A stretch of 64,000 bases of DNA from Chloroflexi bacterium HGW-Chloroflexi-2 (GCA_002840735.1 PHBY01000020.1:1-64000), one strand, 5' to 3'; counted from the first letter of the stretch, positions 46,019 through 54,306 are shown. Notes: generated by a model from the sequence alone, not told the origin. Numbers and translations are program-made.

Positions 46019-46111
46019 CGGCTCATAGCTCATGGCTGATGGCTGAAAGCTGACGGCTGACAGTTGAAAGTTGAAAGGCAAAAGGCTAAAGGAAAAAGGC
46101 TAAAGGCTATT
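46000..46111. repeat. Degenerate heptamer repeat tract (16 units), entering a coding end
   Basis: Sixteen exact 7-mers run from GTTGAGA through GCTGACC, GCTCATA, GCTGAAA and GTTGAAA to GGCTATT. The first three include the holin gene stop codon at 46016-46018. Confidence 0.85.
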
Positions 46112-46131
46112 GAGAAAAAAGTGATTATCGG

Positions 46132-46166
46132 GATTTTTGGGTGGATGGTTTTTCCATCCAAAAATC
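46132..46166. terminator. Hairpin between holin and lysozyme genes
   Basis: GGATTTTTGGGTGGATGG pairs with CCATCCAAAAATCC, with a small bulge, around a T-rich loop. It ends about 8 bp before the lysozyme ribosome binding site. Confidence 0.45.
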
Positions 46167-46182
46167 CTATAAAGGAGATTCT

Positions 46183-46992
46183 ATGTTTGATCGATATTGT
46201 CTGGGGGTGGATGTGTCGTCCTGGCAGGCCACCGTCCATTGGGAAAAGTTGTATGAAAATGGGGTGCGCTTCGCGATCATCAAAGCGTCGCAGGGCAGCT
46301 ACCGGCAGGACCCGCTCTGTCCTTCGCATCTGAAAGCAGCCCAGGCAGCCGGGATGCTGTGTGGCGTCTATCACTGGATGGACCCCGGCTGCGCCGTGAA
46401 TGCCCAGATCAGCAACCTGGAACACCGCCTGAAGGGGCTGGATTACGCCTTTCTGGCGCTGGATGTGGAGCAATACTGGTCGGATTGGGGTGAATGGCAG
46501 AAGGGCTCGATCAGCAAGCGCTATCCCGGCAAGCTGATCAGCGACTGCGCGCAAGCCTGCGCCGATGCCATGCAGGCGAAGTTCCAAAAACCGGTGCTGA
46601 TCTACACACGCGCCAGTTTCGTCAAAGAATATGCCCCGCAGATGGCGGAATGGTTGCCGAACTGGGATTTGTGGCTGGCGCATTACCCCTACCGCCCTGG
46701 CAGGATTCACCTGAGCTGGGAGCAGTTGAAAAAGCACTACGTACCAGGCATCCCGGCACCCGCGGTACCGGAGGGCAGCAAAAACTGGCGCTTCTGGCAA
46801 TTCTCGGGGGACAAGTTCATCCTGCCGGGGGAACAATCTGCGCTGGATTTGAACTTCTATCATGGCAGCCTGCAGGATCTGCAAGCCTGGCTGGGGCAAC
46901 CTCAAACTCCGCGCAGTCTGAGCCTGGAGGAGAAACTGGATGCCCTCTGGCAGGCGCATCCCGAGATTTGGCAGGAGGTGGAAAATGTCTAG
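46183..46992 (+). CDS. GH25-family lysozyme (endolysin)
   Basis: The 269-residue protein has the GH25 pattern: YCLGVDVSSWQATVHW, FAIIKASQG, GVYHWMDPG and FLALDVEQYW, in which acidic residues cleave the N-acetylmuramyl bond. NWRFWQFSGDKFILPG is near the end of the barrel. It has no signal peptide and follows a holin-like gene, so it fits a phage endolysin released by a holin. AAAGGAG precedes ATG 46183. It overlaps the next gene by 8 bp. Confidence 0.85.
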   Translation: MFDRYCLGVDVSSWQATVHWEKLYENGVRFAIIKASQGSYRQDPLCPSHLKAAQAAGMLCGVYHWMDPGCAVNAQISNLEHRLKGLDYAFLALDVEQYWSDWGEWQKGSISKRYPGKLISDCAQACADAMQAKFQKPVLIYTRASFVKEYAPQMAEWLPNWDLWLAHYPYRPGRIHLSWEQLKKHYVPGIPAPAVPEGSKNWRFWQFSGDKFILPGEQSALDLNFYHGSLQDLQAWLGQPQTPRSLSLEEKLDALWQAHPEIWQEVENV

Positions 46993-47290
46993 AGCAACCC
47001 GCAAGAGTAAAGTACCGCTAAGTCCGAAACCCGTGAAGAAAATCAGCGCATTGCCCGTTGTGGTTGCCAACCTGGCAGCTGAATACGGGATTGATCCGGC
47101 AACCCTGCTGGATTGGAAGGTATACCCGAGCGGCAAAGTGGTGCTGATTGCCCCGAATGGTATGAAGCTGGTGCGCGAGATGGATGCGCCTGCGTCTCTC
47201 CATCCCACCGCAGAAGACAACCAGGTTGTACCCACGGAAACGAGTTTTGCGGCCGACGCTGCAGGGATTGGAGGTGCGCATGAGCGTTAA
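46985..47290 (+). CDS. Small hypothetical cassette protein
   Basis: This 101-residue basic-to-neutral protein has a Lys/Arg/Pro-rich N-terminus and a central LAAEYGIDPATLLDWKVYPSG region, possibly a small helix-turn-beta fold. No family is recognised. It overlaps the lysozyme gene by 8 bp and the connector-like gene by 11 bp. Such packing is typical of phage operons and supports that it is expressed. Confidence 0.5.
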   Translation: MSRATRKSKVPLSPKPVKKISALPVVVANLAAEYGIDPATLLDWKVYPSGKVVLIAPNGMKLVREMDAPASLHPTAEDNQVVPTETSFAADAAGIGGAHER

Positions 47291-47684
47291 TCTGACGTCT
47301 TTGACAGCGCGCTTGCAGGTGCTGCTGGATGATCCCGACGAGGCCATCTGGTCGGGTACGTTGCTGGAGGAGTGCATCCGGCTGGCAGTTGCGGAGGTGC
47401 AGCGCGTCTGCCCGTATGCGCTGACGATTGCCGGGTTGGATGATGCTATGGAGAGCAATCTGGACCAGGACCTGCGCCTGAGCCCGTTGGTGCTACAGCT
47501 GGCCCAGCGACAGGCATTGCGTCAACGCCAGGTGCAGCGTAGCGAACGCTTTCATCCCGACCCCCAGCGCTTGCGCCAGGAACTGCTGTCTCCTGTATCG
47601 GATGAAGGGTTTCAGTCGGTTCTGGATCAGGTGCGACGCTATTTTTTGCAACGCAGCAGCACCAGCCCAATTGATTTTTACTAG
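47280..47684 (+). CDS. Head-tail connector-like small protein
   Basis: The 134-residue mostly helical protein reads VNLTSLTARLQVLLDDPDEA, then LLEECIRLAVAEVQRVCPY and LSPLVLQLAQRQALRQRQVQ. The pattern of a short helical protein following head genes resembles head-tail connector/adaptor proteins. Identity is tentative. GGAGG lies just before ATG 47280. A 16-bp perfect hairpin follows the stop codon. Confidence 0.5.
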   Translation: MSVNLTSLTARLQVLLDDPDEAIWSGTLLEECIRLAVAEVQRVCPYALTIAGLDDAMESNLDQDLRLSPLVLQLAQRQALRQRQVQRSERFHPDPQRLRQELLSPVSDEGFQSVLDQVRRYFLQRSSTSPIDFY

Positions 47685-47691
47685 AAAATCA

Positions 47692-47727
47692 TTGTTATTC
47701 GCAGGATGCAAATCCTGCGAATAACAA
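47692..47727 (+). terminator. Strong hairpin inside the phage-like cassette
   Basis: TTGTTATTCGCAGGAT at 47692-47707 pairs perfectly with 47712-47727 around a 4-nt loop. There is no clear U-run. It separates the connector-like gene from the tail-like genes and may process or attenuate the transcript. Confidence 0.55.
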
Positions 47728-47748
47728 AGAAACATTTTTGGAGGTTCA

Positions 47749-49062
47749 ATGAAACGACTTGCTATAATAATTAACCAGGACGAGTTTGTGCTGCATGGCT
47801 CGGGTAGCGCGCTGGCTTTGCGGGGTTGCCAGCGCCACCCATCGCAACGCTTACCCTCCGGGCTGAGCCTGGAGAAACTCGATCTGATCGTGCAGGGCAC
47901 TGCTACGCAAACACGCGCTCTGATCTCGCAGTTACAGATGCTGGTGGAACGTATGCGCCTGGGTCATAGCGCCTGGCTGGCATTGCAACCGGACGACAGC
48001 GCGGCGGTGTACCACAGCCGCTTGTATGCTGCGGATTTCAACTGGATTCTGGGTAGTGTGCAGGCTAAGGGGATCGGCATCCGCCTGGAATTGCAGCGCC
48101 AGGACTTCTGGCAGCTACCCTGGCAACCGCTGGCGCTGAATAACAGCCACGGCAGCGCGGTGACGGACGGTTTGCAAATCGATAACCGCGCTGACGGAAA
48201 CGGGCAGAACTGGTGCTGGATCGCCGGGGAGGGGCTGCTGGGGGATTTACCGGCTCTGGTGCGCCTGCAGTTGCAGCATGACCTTAACCCGGTTGAGAGC
48301 CTGAATCAGATCCTGGTGGGTTGGGGCAGCGCAGTCGCCACACCGTTGGCTGTACTGGAAGGGGAAAGCGCGGATAGCCTGCTTAACTTTGGGGTGGTGA
48401 TGAACAGCAGCTGTCATGCCGGTGCCTATGGGCTGGTGCAGTGGGACAATCCTGATGCCATACGGGTGCTCTCGTGGGTGTTGCCGGGATCGGCGTTCGC
48501 CGGTATAGCTGGCCGGCAGGTGCGCCCGTTGGTGCGGCTGGTCAACCCGGTGGGTTTGCGCCCTGAAACCTGGCTGAGCTGGAAGCTGTATCATGGCAGC
48601 CTGGTCTTTCAGAGTGGCACCCAGCTGCTTTCCCTGGAGCGTGAACTGCAACTCCTGCCGATGATCTGCCTGCCAACACTATCCAACGCAGATGTGCCCT
48701 GGAGTGACTTGCGTCTGGATCTGTATGCCCACAATCGCAACGCGGGTACGACCCATCTGGCACTGGATGCGGTCTTCCTGTTCTACACAGATGGCTGGCG
48801 GCAATTCGCAGCCCTGCCGGATGGTGAACTGGCTTTCGGGCAGACGTTGATCGATGCCGTTGATCAGCAGCAGCCATATATCCATCTGGCCCAAACCCAG
48901 AAAAACCAGCACGCCTACCAGGGGATTGGGAATGGACTGTGGCTGCTACCCGGGCAGGATCATGTGCTGCAGATGCTGGTGGATGTCGGTATCAGTATGC
49001 CGCTGGGCATGAACTATCACATTCAGCTGGAATACCAGCCACGCCGCAGGATGTTGCCATGA
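47749..49062 (+). CDS. Tail-like structural protein
   Basis: This 437-residue protein has an N-terminal region with LRGCQRHPSQRLPSGLSLEK and several beta-rich segments, and no membrane helix. The size, position and beta-rich composition suggest a distal tail or baseplate protein, but no catalytic motif is seen and the family is not recognised. GGAGG precedes the ATG. Its stop codon overlaps the ATG of the next gene (ATGA). Confidence 0.55.
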   Translation: MKRLAIIINQDEFVLHGSGSALALRGCQRHPSQRLPSGLSLEKLDLIVQGTATQTRALISQLQMLVERMRLGHSAWLALQPDDSAAVYHSRLYAADFNWILGSVQAKGIGIRLELQRQDFWQLPWQPLALNNSHGSAVTDGLQIDNRADGNGQNWCWIAGEGLLGDLPALVRLQLQHDLNPVESLNQILVGWGSAVATPLAVLEGESADSLLNFGVVMNSSCHAGAYGLVQWDNPDAIRVLSWVLPGSAFAGIAGRQVRPLVRLVNPVGLRPETWLSWKLYHGSLVFQSGTQLLSLERELQLLPMICLPTLSNADVPWSDLRLDLYAHNRNAGTTHLALDAVFLFYTDGWRQFAALPDGELAFGQTLIDAVDQQQPYIHLAQTQKNQHAYQGIGNGLWLLPGQDHVLQMLVDVGISMPLGMNYHIQLEYQPRRRMLP

Positions 49063-50543
49063 AACCACAGGTTGTTTTTTCAGGTAATCATCGGCAAGGA
49101 ATGTTGCAATCGGGGGCTGATTGGCAGGTGCAATCCATGGATTGGCGCATACCGGGTGGCTCGAACGCAGCCGTCATCTCTGCCCCGGTTCAGGATCCGA
49201 ATGCGATCAGCCTGCGTCTGATCCGCTCCTGGCTGGGGCAGGCAGTCAGCATTCACAACCCGGCCGGGGAGATCATCTGGCGTGGCTGGATCGAAGAGAT
49301 CCACCTGGATGTGCAGCGCCTGCGTTTTGGCTGGTCCACCCAGAAACTGCTCAGCCGGGTGATCGCGCGCTACCCGCAGGCCAGCCCGTTGCTGGATCCC
49401 TTGAGCAGCTGGCAATATACGGATTGGGTCGAGCATCCCGAACGCCTGGAACATCTGGGTGCCAAAGAAGCCCTGCTCAGCCTGCGCGAGGTGGATCCCA
49501 ATAAAGCCCGGCATGCGGCTGTCATGCATCTCTTCCAACAGGGACTGGACGACAGCCAGGCGTTGGTGTTGTTGCCGGAGAAACGAGCTCCCCACCTGAC
49601 CATGCGCCTGAAGGGCTACTGGTACAGGCTGGACTGGACGCTGGATGGCGAAGAGAGCGGTCTGATTGCGCATCTGCACGGCGGCAAGAGCCAGCAATCC
49701 TTTGGGCTGAGTGGTAGTGAACGCCTGGCGCAGAGTTTTACCACCGGGGCGGAGGCCTTTCCGCTGGGGCAGATAGGCCTGCGCATCGCCATGCTGGGGG
49801 CGGCCAGCGATGACCTGCGCCTGAAGATCTGCGCGGATAACGTGGGTGTCCCGGGCACGGAACTGGCCAGCAGCCTGCTACCGAATGCCTATCTGCAGGG
49901 TGGTTGGAAGTGGCAGGCATGGATATTGGATGCTCCGCTGGCATTGAACGCCAACACGCGTTACTGGCTGGTGCTGGAGCGCAGCGGCGCCCTGGATAGT
50001 AGCCAGTATTATGAAGTCGAGACGGATGATGGCCGCGGTTACCCGGACGGTGAATGCAAGCGCTGGAACGGCAGCAACTGGATCTTGCTCAACCAGGATC
50101 TGCGCTTCTGCCTGCTGGCGATGACGGAGACGACCGAATTGATGCTCGAGGTGGGGGAACGGGCTGTGCTGGGTGGCGTGCTGCAGGGGGTGCAGATCTG
50201 GCAGGAGAGTGATGTCTGGATGCCACGCTGGCGTGAGATCGAAAAGACCCGCAAGGAAGCATTGGAGGGTTGGCTGGCGCTGGGTTGCGCGGATGAGAGC
50301 TCGTTGAGCGCGCTGGTGAATGCGGATGGCGTGCTGGAGGTGTTTAGATTGCCCAGGGAGATGGAACCGCTGTTGCAATTGGATGCAGAGGGGAGATTGC
50401 GTTTACCGTACGGGAATGCGGACGCACATCCATTGGATTTGCTGGGCAGAAGGATGCAATTGCCGTTGATGGAAGCGGAGCAAACGCAGGTGGTAAGGGG
50501 GTTGCGCTGGACGCAGGAGGGGTTGGAAATCGTTGACAGTTGA
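49059..50543 (+). CDS. Tail/adsorption-like protein with a jelly-roll-like domain
   Basis: The 494-residue protein has an N-terminal baseplate-like part (IIWRGWIEEIHLDVQRLRFG). A central region (about residues 215-360) reads QSFTTGAEAFPLGQIGLRI, then NVGVPGTELASSLL and LNANTRYWLVLERSG. The central part resembles choice-of-anchor/CBM-like jelly rolls found in surface-binding proteins. A role in contact with a cell surface is inferred. It overlaps the previous gene by 4 bp, and its final codons run into heptamer-type repeats. Confidence 0.55.
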   Translation: MKPQVVFSGNHRQGMLQSGADWQVQSMDWRIPGGSNAAVISAPVQDPNAISLRLIRSWLGQAVSIHNPAGEIIWRGWIEEIHLDVQRLRFGWSTQKLLSRVIARYPQASPLLDPLSSWQYTDWVEHPERLEHLGAKEALLSLREVDPNKARHAAVMHLFQQGLDDSQALVLLPEKRAPHLTMRLKGYWYRLDWTLDGEESGLIAHLHGGKSQQSFGLSGSERLAQSFTTGAEAFPLGQIGLRIAMLGAASDDLRLKICADNVGVPGTELASSLLPNAYLQGGWKWQAWILDAPLALNANTRYWLVLERSGALDSSQYYEVETDDGRGYPDGECKRWNGSNWILLNQDLRFCLLAMTETTELMLEVGERAVLGGVLQGVQIWQESDVWMPRWREIEKTRKEALEGWLALGCADESSLSALVNADGVLEVFRLPREMEPLLQLDAEGRLRLPYGNADAHPLDLLGRRMQLPLMEAEQTQVVRGLRWTQEGLEIVDS

Positions 50544-50631
50544 AAGTGGACCACCCAAAGGGTGTGATAAGTTGGCAGGAAAAGACACAATACGAAGGGT
50601 TCAAATGCAAGGGTGTTCGGTCATGTAGGGG

Positions 50632-50681
50632 CATTCGGTCATGTAGGGGCGTTCGGCCGAACGCCCCTACATGACCGAATG
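50632..50681. repeat. 50-bp perfect palindrome extending the 28-bp family
   Basis: The 28-bp core at 50643-50670 (arm GTAGGGGCGTTCGG) is extended by CATTCGGTCAT at 50632-50642 and its reverse complement at 50671-50681. It lies after the last cassette gene. Confidence 0.85.
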
Positions 50682-50719
50682 TCCACGCGGAATAGTACCA
50701 TCGGTGGGTTGGGCGTACG

Positions 50720-50738
50720 GGTGGGTTCCGAACCCACC
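50720..50738. repeat. Short palindrome of the GGGTGGGTTC type
   Basis: GGTGGGTTC and GAACCCACC flank one base, inside a CGTACGGG context. The related longer palindrome at 53971-54001 shares CGTACGGG and the GGGT(C/T)CCGAACCC centre. Between 50739 and 50936 I see nothing else. Confidence 0.6.
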
Positions 50739-50936
50739 TGTTCCCATGTTGGCGATATACCCCGAAATCCACCAATCACCGCATCCGATTCTGGTTTGAA
50801 CTGGGTTGTGTTACATCCAAATGCATATACAATTATTAAGAAATCACCATCCGGATTATGAGAGCGGACGATGAAAGTGAATAAACCACATCATCAAAAA
50901 TCATTTCCATGATGGAGGATTTGGTTGATTGGGCTC

Positions 50937-51008
50937 GTAGGGGTGAAGGATCGGAGAACGCATCCCGGGGTGGAAAATGGTGTTTATTCTCCGATCCTTC
51001 ACCCCTAC
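50937..51008. repeat. Long hairpin with 22-nt perfect arms
   Basis: The left arm 50937-50958 starts GTAGGGGTGAAGGATCGG, and its exact reverse complement is 50987-51008. A second, degenerate copy of the right half (ATTCTCCAATCCTTCACCCC) ends at about 51066, after a CACCC/GGGTG hairpin. The downstream part runs to heptamer repeats at 51113. Confidence 0.8.
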
Positions 51009-51112
51009 AAATGCGATAACACACCCTTGGGTGGAAAAGGGTGTCAATTCTCCAATCCTTCACCCCGTCAACCTCCATTTACATCGCTCCAAAATTACGC
51101 TTGGTTTTCCCC

Positions 51113-51168
51113 TTTCGCCTTCAGCCTTTTATCTTTCCCTTTCAACTGTTTCCTGTCAACTGTCGACC
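51113..51168. repeat. Heptamer repeat tract (8 units, minus sense)
   Basis: Plus-strand 7-mers TTTCGCC, TTCAGCC, TTTTATC, TTTCCCT, TTCAACT, GTTTCCT, GTCAACT and GTCGACC are reverse complements of the GTTGAAA/GGCTGAA class. They end 4 bp beyond the 3' end of the glycosidase gene. Confidence 0.7.
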
Positions 51169-51172
51169 AGAG

Positions 51173-53875
51173 TTACACCGTACGAATATCCAAAAATCCC
51201 GATCCGGTCAGGGGGATTTCAAGGACGCCAGGATAGCGCAGGTAGGGTTGGATAGGGTTGCCTTTCCAGTGGACGCTGTAGGTGTGATCCGGATGCATCA
51301 CTGCGATCGCCAACCAGGGGTGGTCTGCGGTGGGATGTTCCAGGGTTGCCTGCAGGGAGGTGTGGTCTGCAGCAACGGTCAGGGATTCAATCCAGGTGTC
51401 GAAGCCGCAGGTGAGCGTGCCGGGTTGATGGTAAGCCTGGTACCAGGCCAGCACCGGGGTGGAAAGTCCGCCGAAGTGGTGCCATCCCGACCCACGTCCG
51501 GAAGCCACGATGAAGTGCTCGAAGCAGTGGTAGCTCTCCTCGACCTCGCTTTTCCACAGTTCCAGCGCGGTGTACGCGATTCGAAAAGCCAGGTCAGCAT
51601 GCCCCAGGTCGAGCAGGGCTTTCCACAGGAACCATTGGTAGGGGAACCAGACCGTACCGTTCCAGTAGCCGTCTTCACGGTAATATGGCGCGCTCTGATC
51701 GACTGACACCAGACCGATCGGGCTCCACATGTGCCGTGGGGAGAACATGCGCTCCAGGATGCGCTGGTCCTGCTGTGGGGTGCAGATGTCGGCGAACAAC
51801 GGGCTGATGCCGTCCAGACCCAGGTTGAAGTTTTCCCCGCTGGCATCCCGCAGGATTTGTTTGGGCTGCCCGTTCTCATCGTGGAGGACGTAACTGAAGA
51901 CCCCGGCGACTGCGTCCCAGGCGTGCTGCTGCAGCGCATCCGTGAAAGCATCGATATCGGCCTGATAGTCGCTGACATCCTCCGGCAGGTACAAGGCTCG
52001 GGCGGCTTGCTGCAAGATTTTGGCAGTGCGGATGGCATGCGCAGTTGTGACCACCGGCGTAGCGCAGCTTTCCAGTTGCTGCTGGTGGACATGCACCTGC
52101 GCGGGGTAATCATCCCAACCGGCGGAGTTGTAGAAATAATCCCAGGTCTTGAGCAGGTTGGATTTCAGGCTGCGGGTGGTGGAGCTGCCCAATCGTCCAG
52201 CCAGGAACAGGTACATCTGGCGCAGACGCGGATAGAAGTACTCCAGCAGCTCGTGGGATTGGGTGCGGTTCCACAGTTCCTGAAGAGCATAAATTTGCAC
52301 CGGGACCGGGCTGCCATGATGGATGAAAGCAGCCTGTGGGTCACTGGGCGGGGTGGTGTAAGCATGTAAGCAGTCGATGGCGTGCGTCAGGTCGATGGAC
52401 TGCAAACCCAGGCTGATGAAGCCGGAGTCCCAGGTGTACAGGCAGTCCCAGCGCTTGCCGGGGGTGAAGTGGTGGATATAGCGGCGGCGGGTGTAAACCG
52501 GGTAGATGACGTTGGTAAGCAGAGTGGCTGCCATGCGTTCCAGGCTGAATTGGTAGGTTTGCCCGGCGGGATTGCTTACGAAGGACACTACCTTTTCACG
52601 TGCGCTTTGATAGGCGTTTTTCAGTTCGGGGTCGGCGGGGTTAAAGTATTGGAGGAGATCGCGCACACCGGCTTCCTCTCCCTGACAAACCAACCCGTAG
52701 ATCACCAGCGTGGAACGTGGCGGTAGGATCACTGGGCGGATGAAAATATTGGTAAAATGCCCGGCACCATCGGTCGTGATCTCCTTTTTCACGTGGTCGG
52801 TCACATAATAAGGCAGGCTGCGATCGATTTCAGAGGAGAAGAATTGGCGCACCTCGGAATGTTTCCCGCCCCAGGCCAGACCGTAGGTGGTGGGAGCGTC
52901 GTCGTACTGTAATAACAGGGTGTTCTCTTTGGGTCCGGTTTGTAAGACCGGCAGCGGGTTCCAATGGTGAGGGGAGAATCGCACCTCAGCCTGCCTGGAG
53001 GATTCCAGTAGCACAAACCCATCCAGTTCGAGGGCTGCGCCACCCTGTGAGACCAAATCGAAGGTCAGTTTGCCAGCGGGTACAACACCCAGCTTGATGG
53101 GCAAAAGGGAAAAGTCCCCTGATTGCGGGAATACAACCTGCTCGCCGGGCAAGTCGTGAGCGCTGAAGGTCACCTGTCCTTCTGTTGCCCGGTAACGCAC
53201 CAGCAACACTCCATCCATCAGCGCATCTGGCAGACTGAGCGTATAACAGACTCGATCACCTGCATCGGCTCCAAATCCTGTACCAATCCCACTGCCATTC
53301 ACAAAACCATGCTCCCGCACCTCACCGCGGGTCCAGCCGTCATACACCAGGGTATCGCTCGGGCGCGGGATGGCGTATTGCAGGTCGCAGTAATCGAGCG
53401 CATCAAGCCAGAGCGCGCCGGGTGGCAAGTGCACATCGCAGTGAATGAGGGACTCTTCCGAATAGGCTTGCAAGGGTGGAAAATTCAGGTAGGCCATGTA
53501 GTGCAATACCGTATGCTGTGGGTGGGAGGTGTTGTTGACGAACTCGCAGCGCACCACCCGGGTATTGAGTTCCTCCCCGGGGTAGGGAAAGAAAGCCACG
53601 TCACAATAGACCTGGTCCTTCCATTCAAGTTCGTAGCGATAGGAAAAATAGTCCAGACCGGGCGCGGCTTCCCAGGGGTGGTAACCGGACTCCCACTGTG
53701 TGTGCGGGACTGTGACACGGTGGCGGTAATAACCCGGGAAAACGCTCAGGTCGAAACGGATGCCTTTTGTAGTGTCGGGAATATGCGAGATGCCGTTGTA
53801 CTTCTTGCTGTAGGGTCCCCAGGCAGGGAGGCGTAGGTCATGAGAGAAAGGATGGGGAAGATCATTGTTGGTCAT
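51173..53875 (-). CDS. Large GH63/MGH1-like glycoside hydrolase
   Basis: The 900-residue protein has an N-terminal beta-sandwich half and a C-terminal (alpha/alpha)6 barrel beginning at about residue 450. Barrel motifs are WDCLYTWDSGFISLG, GWDDYP, YYREDGYWNGTVWFPYQWFL and SYHCFEHFI. These resemble the MGH1-like/GH63 clan, where Asp and Glu act as acid and base. It probably removes alpha-linked glucose or related sugars. No signal peptide is visible, so it is likely cytosolic. It is GC-rich like the phage cassette that precedes it, and heptamers lie just beyond its 3' end. Confidence 0.75.
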   Translation of the reverse strand: MTNNDLPHPFSHDLRLPAWGPYSKKYNGISHIPDTTKGIRFDLSVFPGYYRHRVTVPHTQWESGYHPWEAAPGLDYFSYRYELEWKDQVYCDVAFFPYPGEELNTRVVRCEFVNNTSHPQHTVLHYMAYLNFPPLQAYSEESLIHCDVHLPPGALWLDALDYCDLQYAIPRPSDTLVYDGWTRGEVREHGFVNGSGIGTGFGADAGDRVCYTLSLPDALMDGVLLVRYRATEGQVTFSAHDLPGEQVVFPQSGDFSLLPIKLGVVPAGKLTFDLVSQGGAALELDGFVLLESSRQAEVRFSPHHWNPLPVLQTGPKENTLLLQYDDAPTTYGLAWGGKHSEVRQFFSSEIDRSLPYYVTDHVKKEITTDGAGHFTNIFIRPVILPPRSTLVIYGLVCQGEEAGVRDLLQYFNPADPELKNAYQSAREKVVSFVSNPAGQTYQFSLERMAATLLTNVIYPVYTRRRYIHHFTPGKRWDCLYTWDSGFISLGLQSIDLTHAIDCLHAYTTPPSDPQAAFIHHGSPVPVQIYALQELWNRTQSHELLEYFYPRLRQMYLFLAGRLGSSTTRSLKSNLLKTWDYFYNSAGWDDYPAQVHVHQQQLESCATPVVTTAHAIRTAKILQQAARALYLPEDVSDYQADIDAFTDALQQHAWDAVAGVFSYVLHDENGQPKQILRDASGENFNLGLDGISPLFADICTPQQDQRILERMFSPRHMWSPIGLVSVDQSAPYYREDGYWNGTVWFPYQWFLWKALLDLGHADLAFRIAYTALELWKSEVEESYHCFEHFIVASGRGSGWHHFGGLSTPVLAWYQAYHQPGTLTCGFDTWIESLTVAADHTSLQATLEHPTADHPWLAIAVMHPDHTYSVHWKGNPIQPYLRYPGVLEIPLTGSGFLDIRTV

Positions 53876-53970
53876 GGTGAAATACTCCTATTCGTCAGAG
53901 AAAAACCGCAGGCAACATTGGCACACAGCCGGGTTTATTTGATTATAAGGGAAAATGACGTGGGATGTGG

Positions 53971-54001
53971 CGTACGGGTGGGTCCCGAACCCGCCCGTAC
54001 G
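53971..54001. repeat. Palindrome of the CGTACGGG type
   Basis: The left part CGTACGGGTGGG is mirrored by CCCGCCCGTACG around TCCCGAA, with small mismatches. It stands 15 bp before a 28-bp GTAGGGGCGTTCGG palindrome. Confidence 0.75.
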
Positions 54002-54016
54002 TGATGGTTGATAATT

Positions 54017-54044
54017 GTAGGGGCGTTCGGCCGAACGCCCCTAC
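54017..54044. repeat. 28-bp perfect palindrome, third copy
   Basis: Arm GTAGGGGCGTTCGG and its complement are exact. Codons of a truncated DsrE-like gene start within 3 bp of its right edge. Confidence 0.9.
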
Positions 54045-54059
54045 AATAACATTGAACGC

Positions 54060-54224
54060 ATGCTGGGCTCTGTGATCCGCAAAGGTGGGCTGGTGAAAGC
54101 CTGTGGAACCTGTATGGATGCCCGTGGCTTGAAGGACGTAACATTAATTGAGGGTGTGGAATACAGTACGATGTCGCAATTGACTGCCTGGACGGTTGAG
54201 TCGGATAAGGTATTAACGTTTTAA
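54060..54224 (+). pseudogene. C-terminal fragment of a DsrE-family protein
   Basis: The frame reads NIERMLGSVIRKGGLVKAC (from 54046), then GTCMDARGLKDVTLIEGVEY and STMSQLTAWTVESDKVLTF to a TAA. This is the typical DsrE/F-like C-terminus with the ACGTCMDARG cysteine motif. The N-terminal half of the usual 115 residues is absent. Coding begins right after a 28-bp palindrome, so repeat insertion or recombination probably removed the start. Confidence 0.7.
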
Positions 54225-54306
54225 AAGAGTTTTTTGGGAAGGGTTGCTCATGCGCTAGAAGGAGTTGGAAATACGCTCGAAATCCTACCATTTTTGAATG
54301 TCAGGG

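Noticed and set aside
51041-51706. Plus-strand frame of 221 codons overlapping the glycosidase gene end
   Set aside because: It starts in the repeat region and runs antisense to conserved GH63/MGH1-like motifs.
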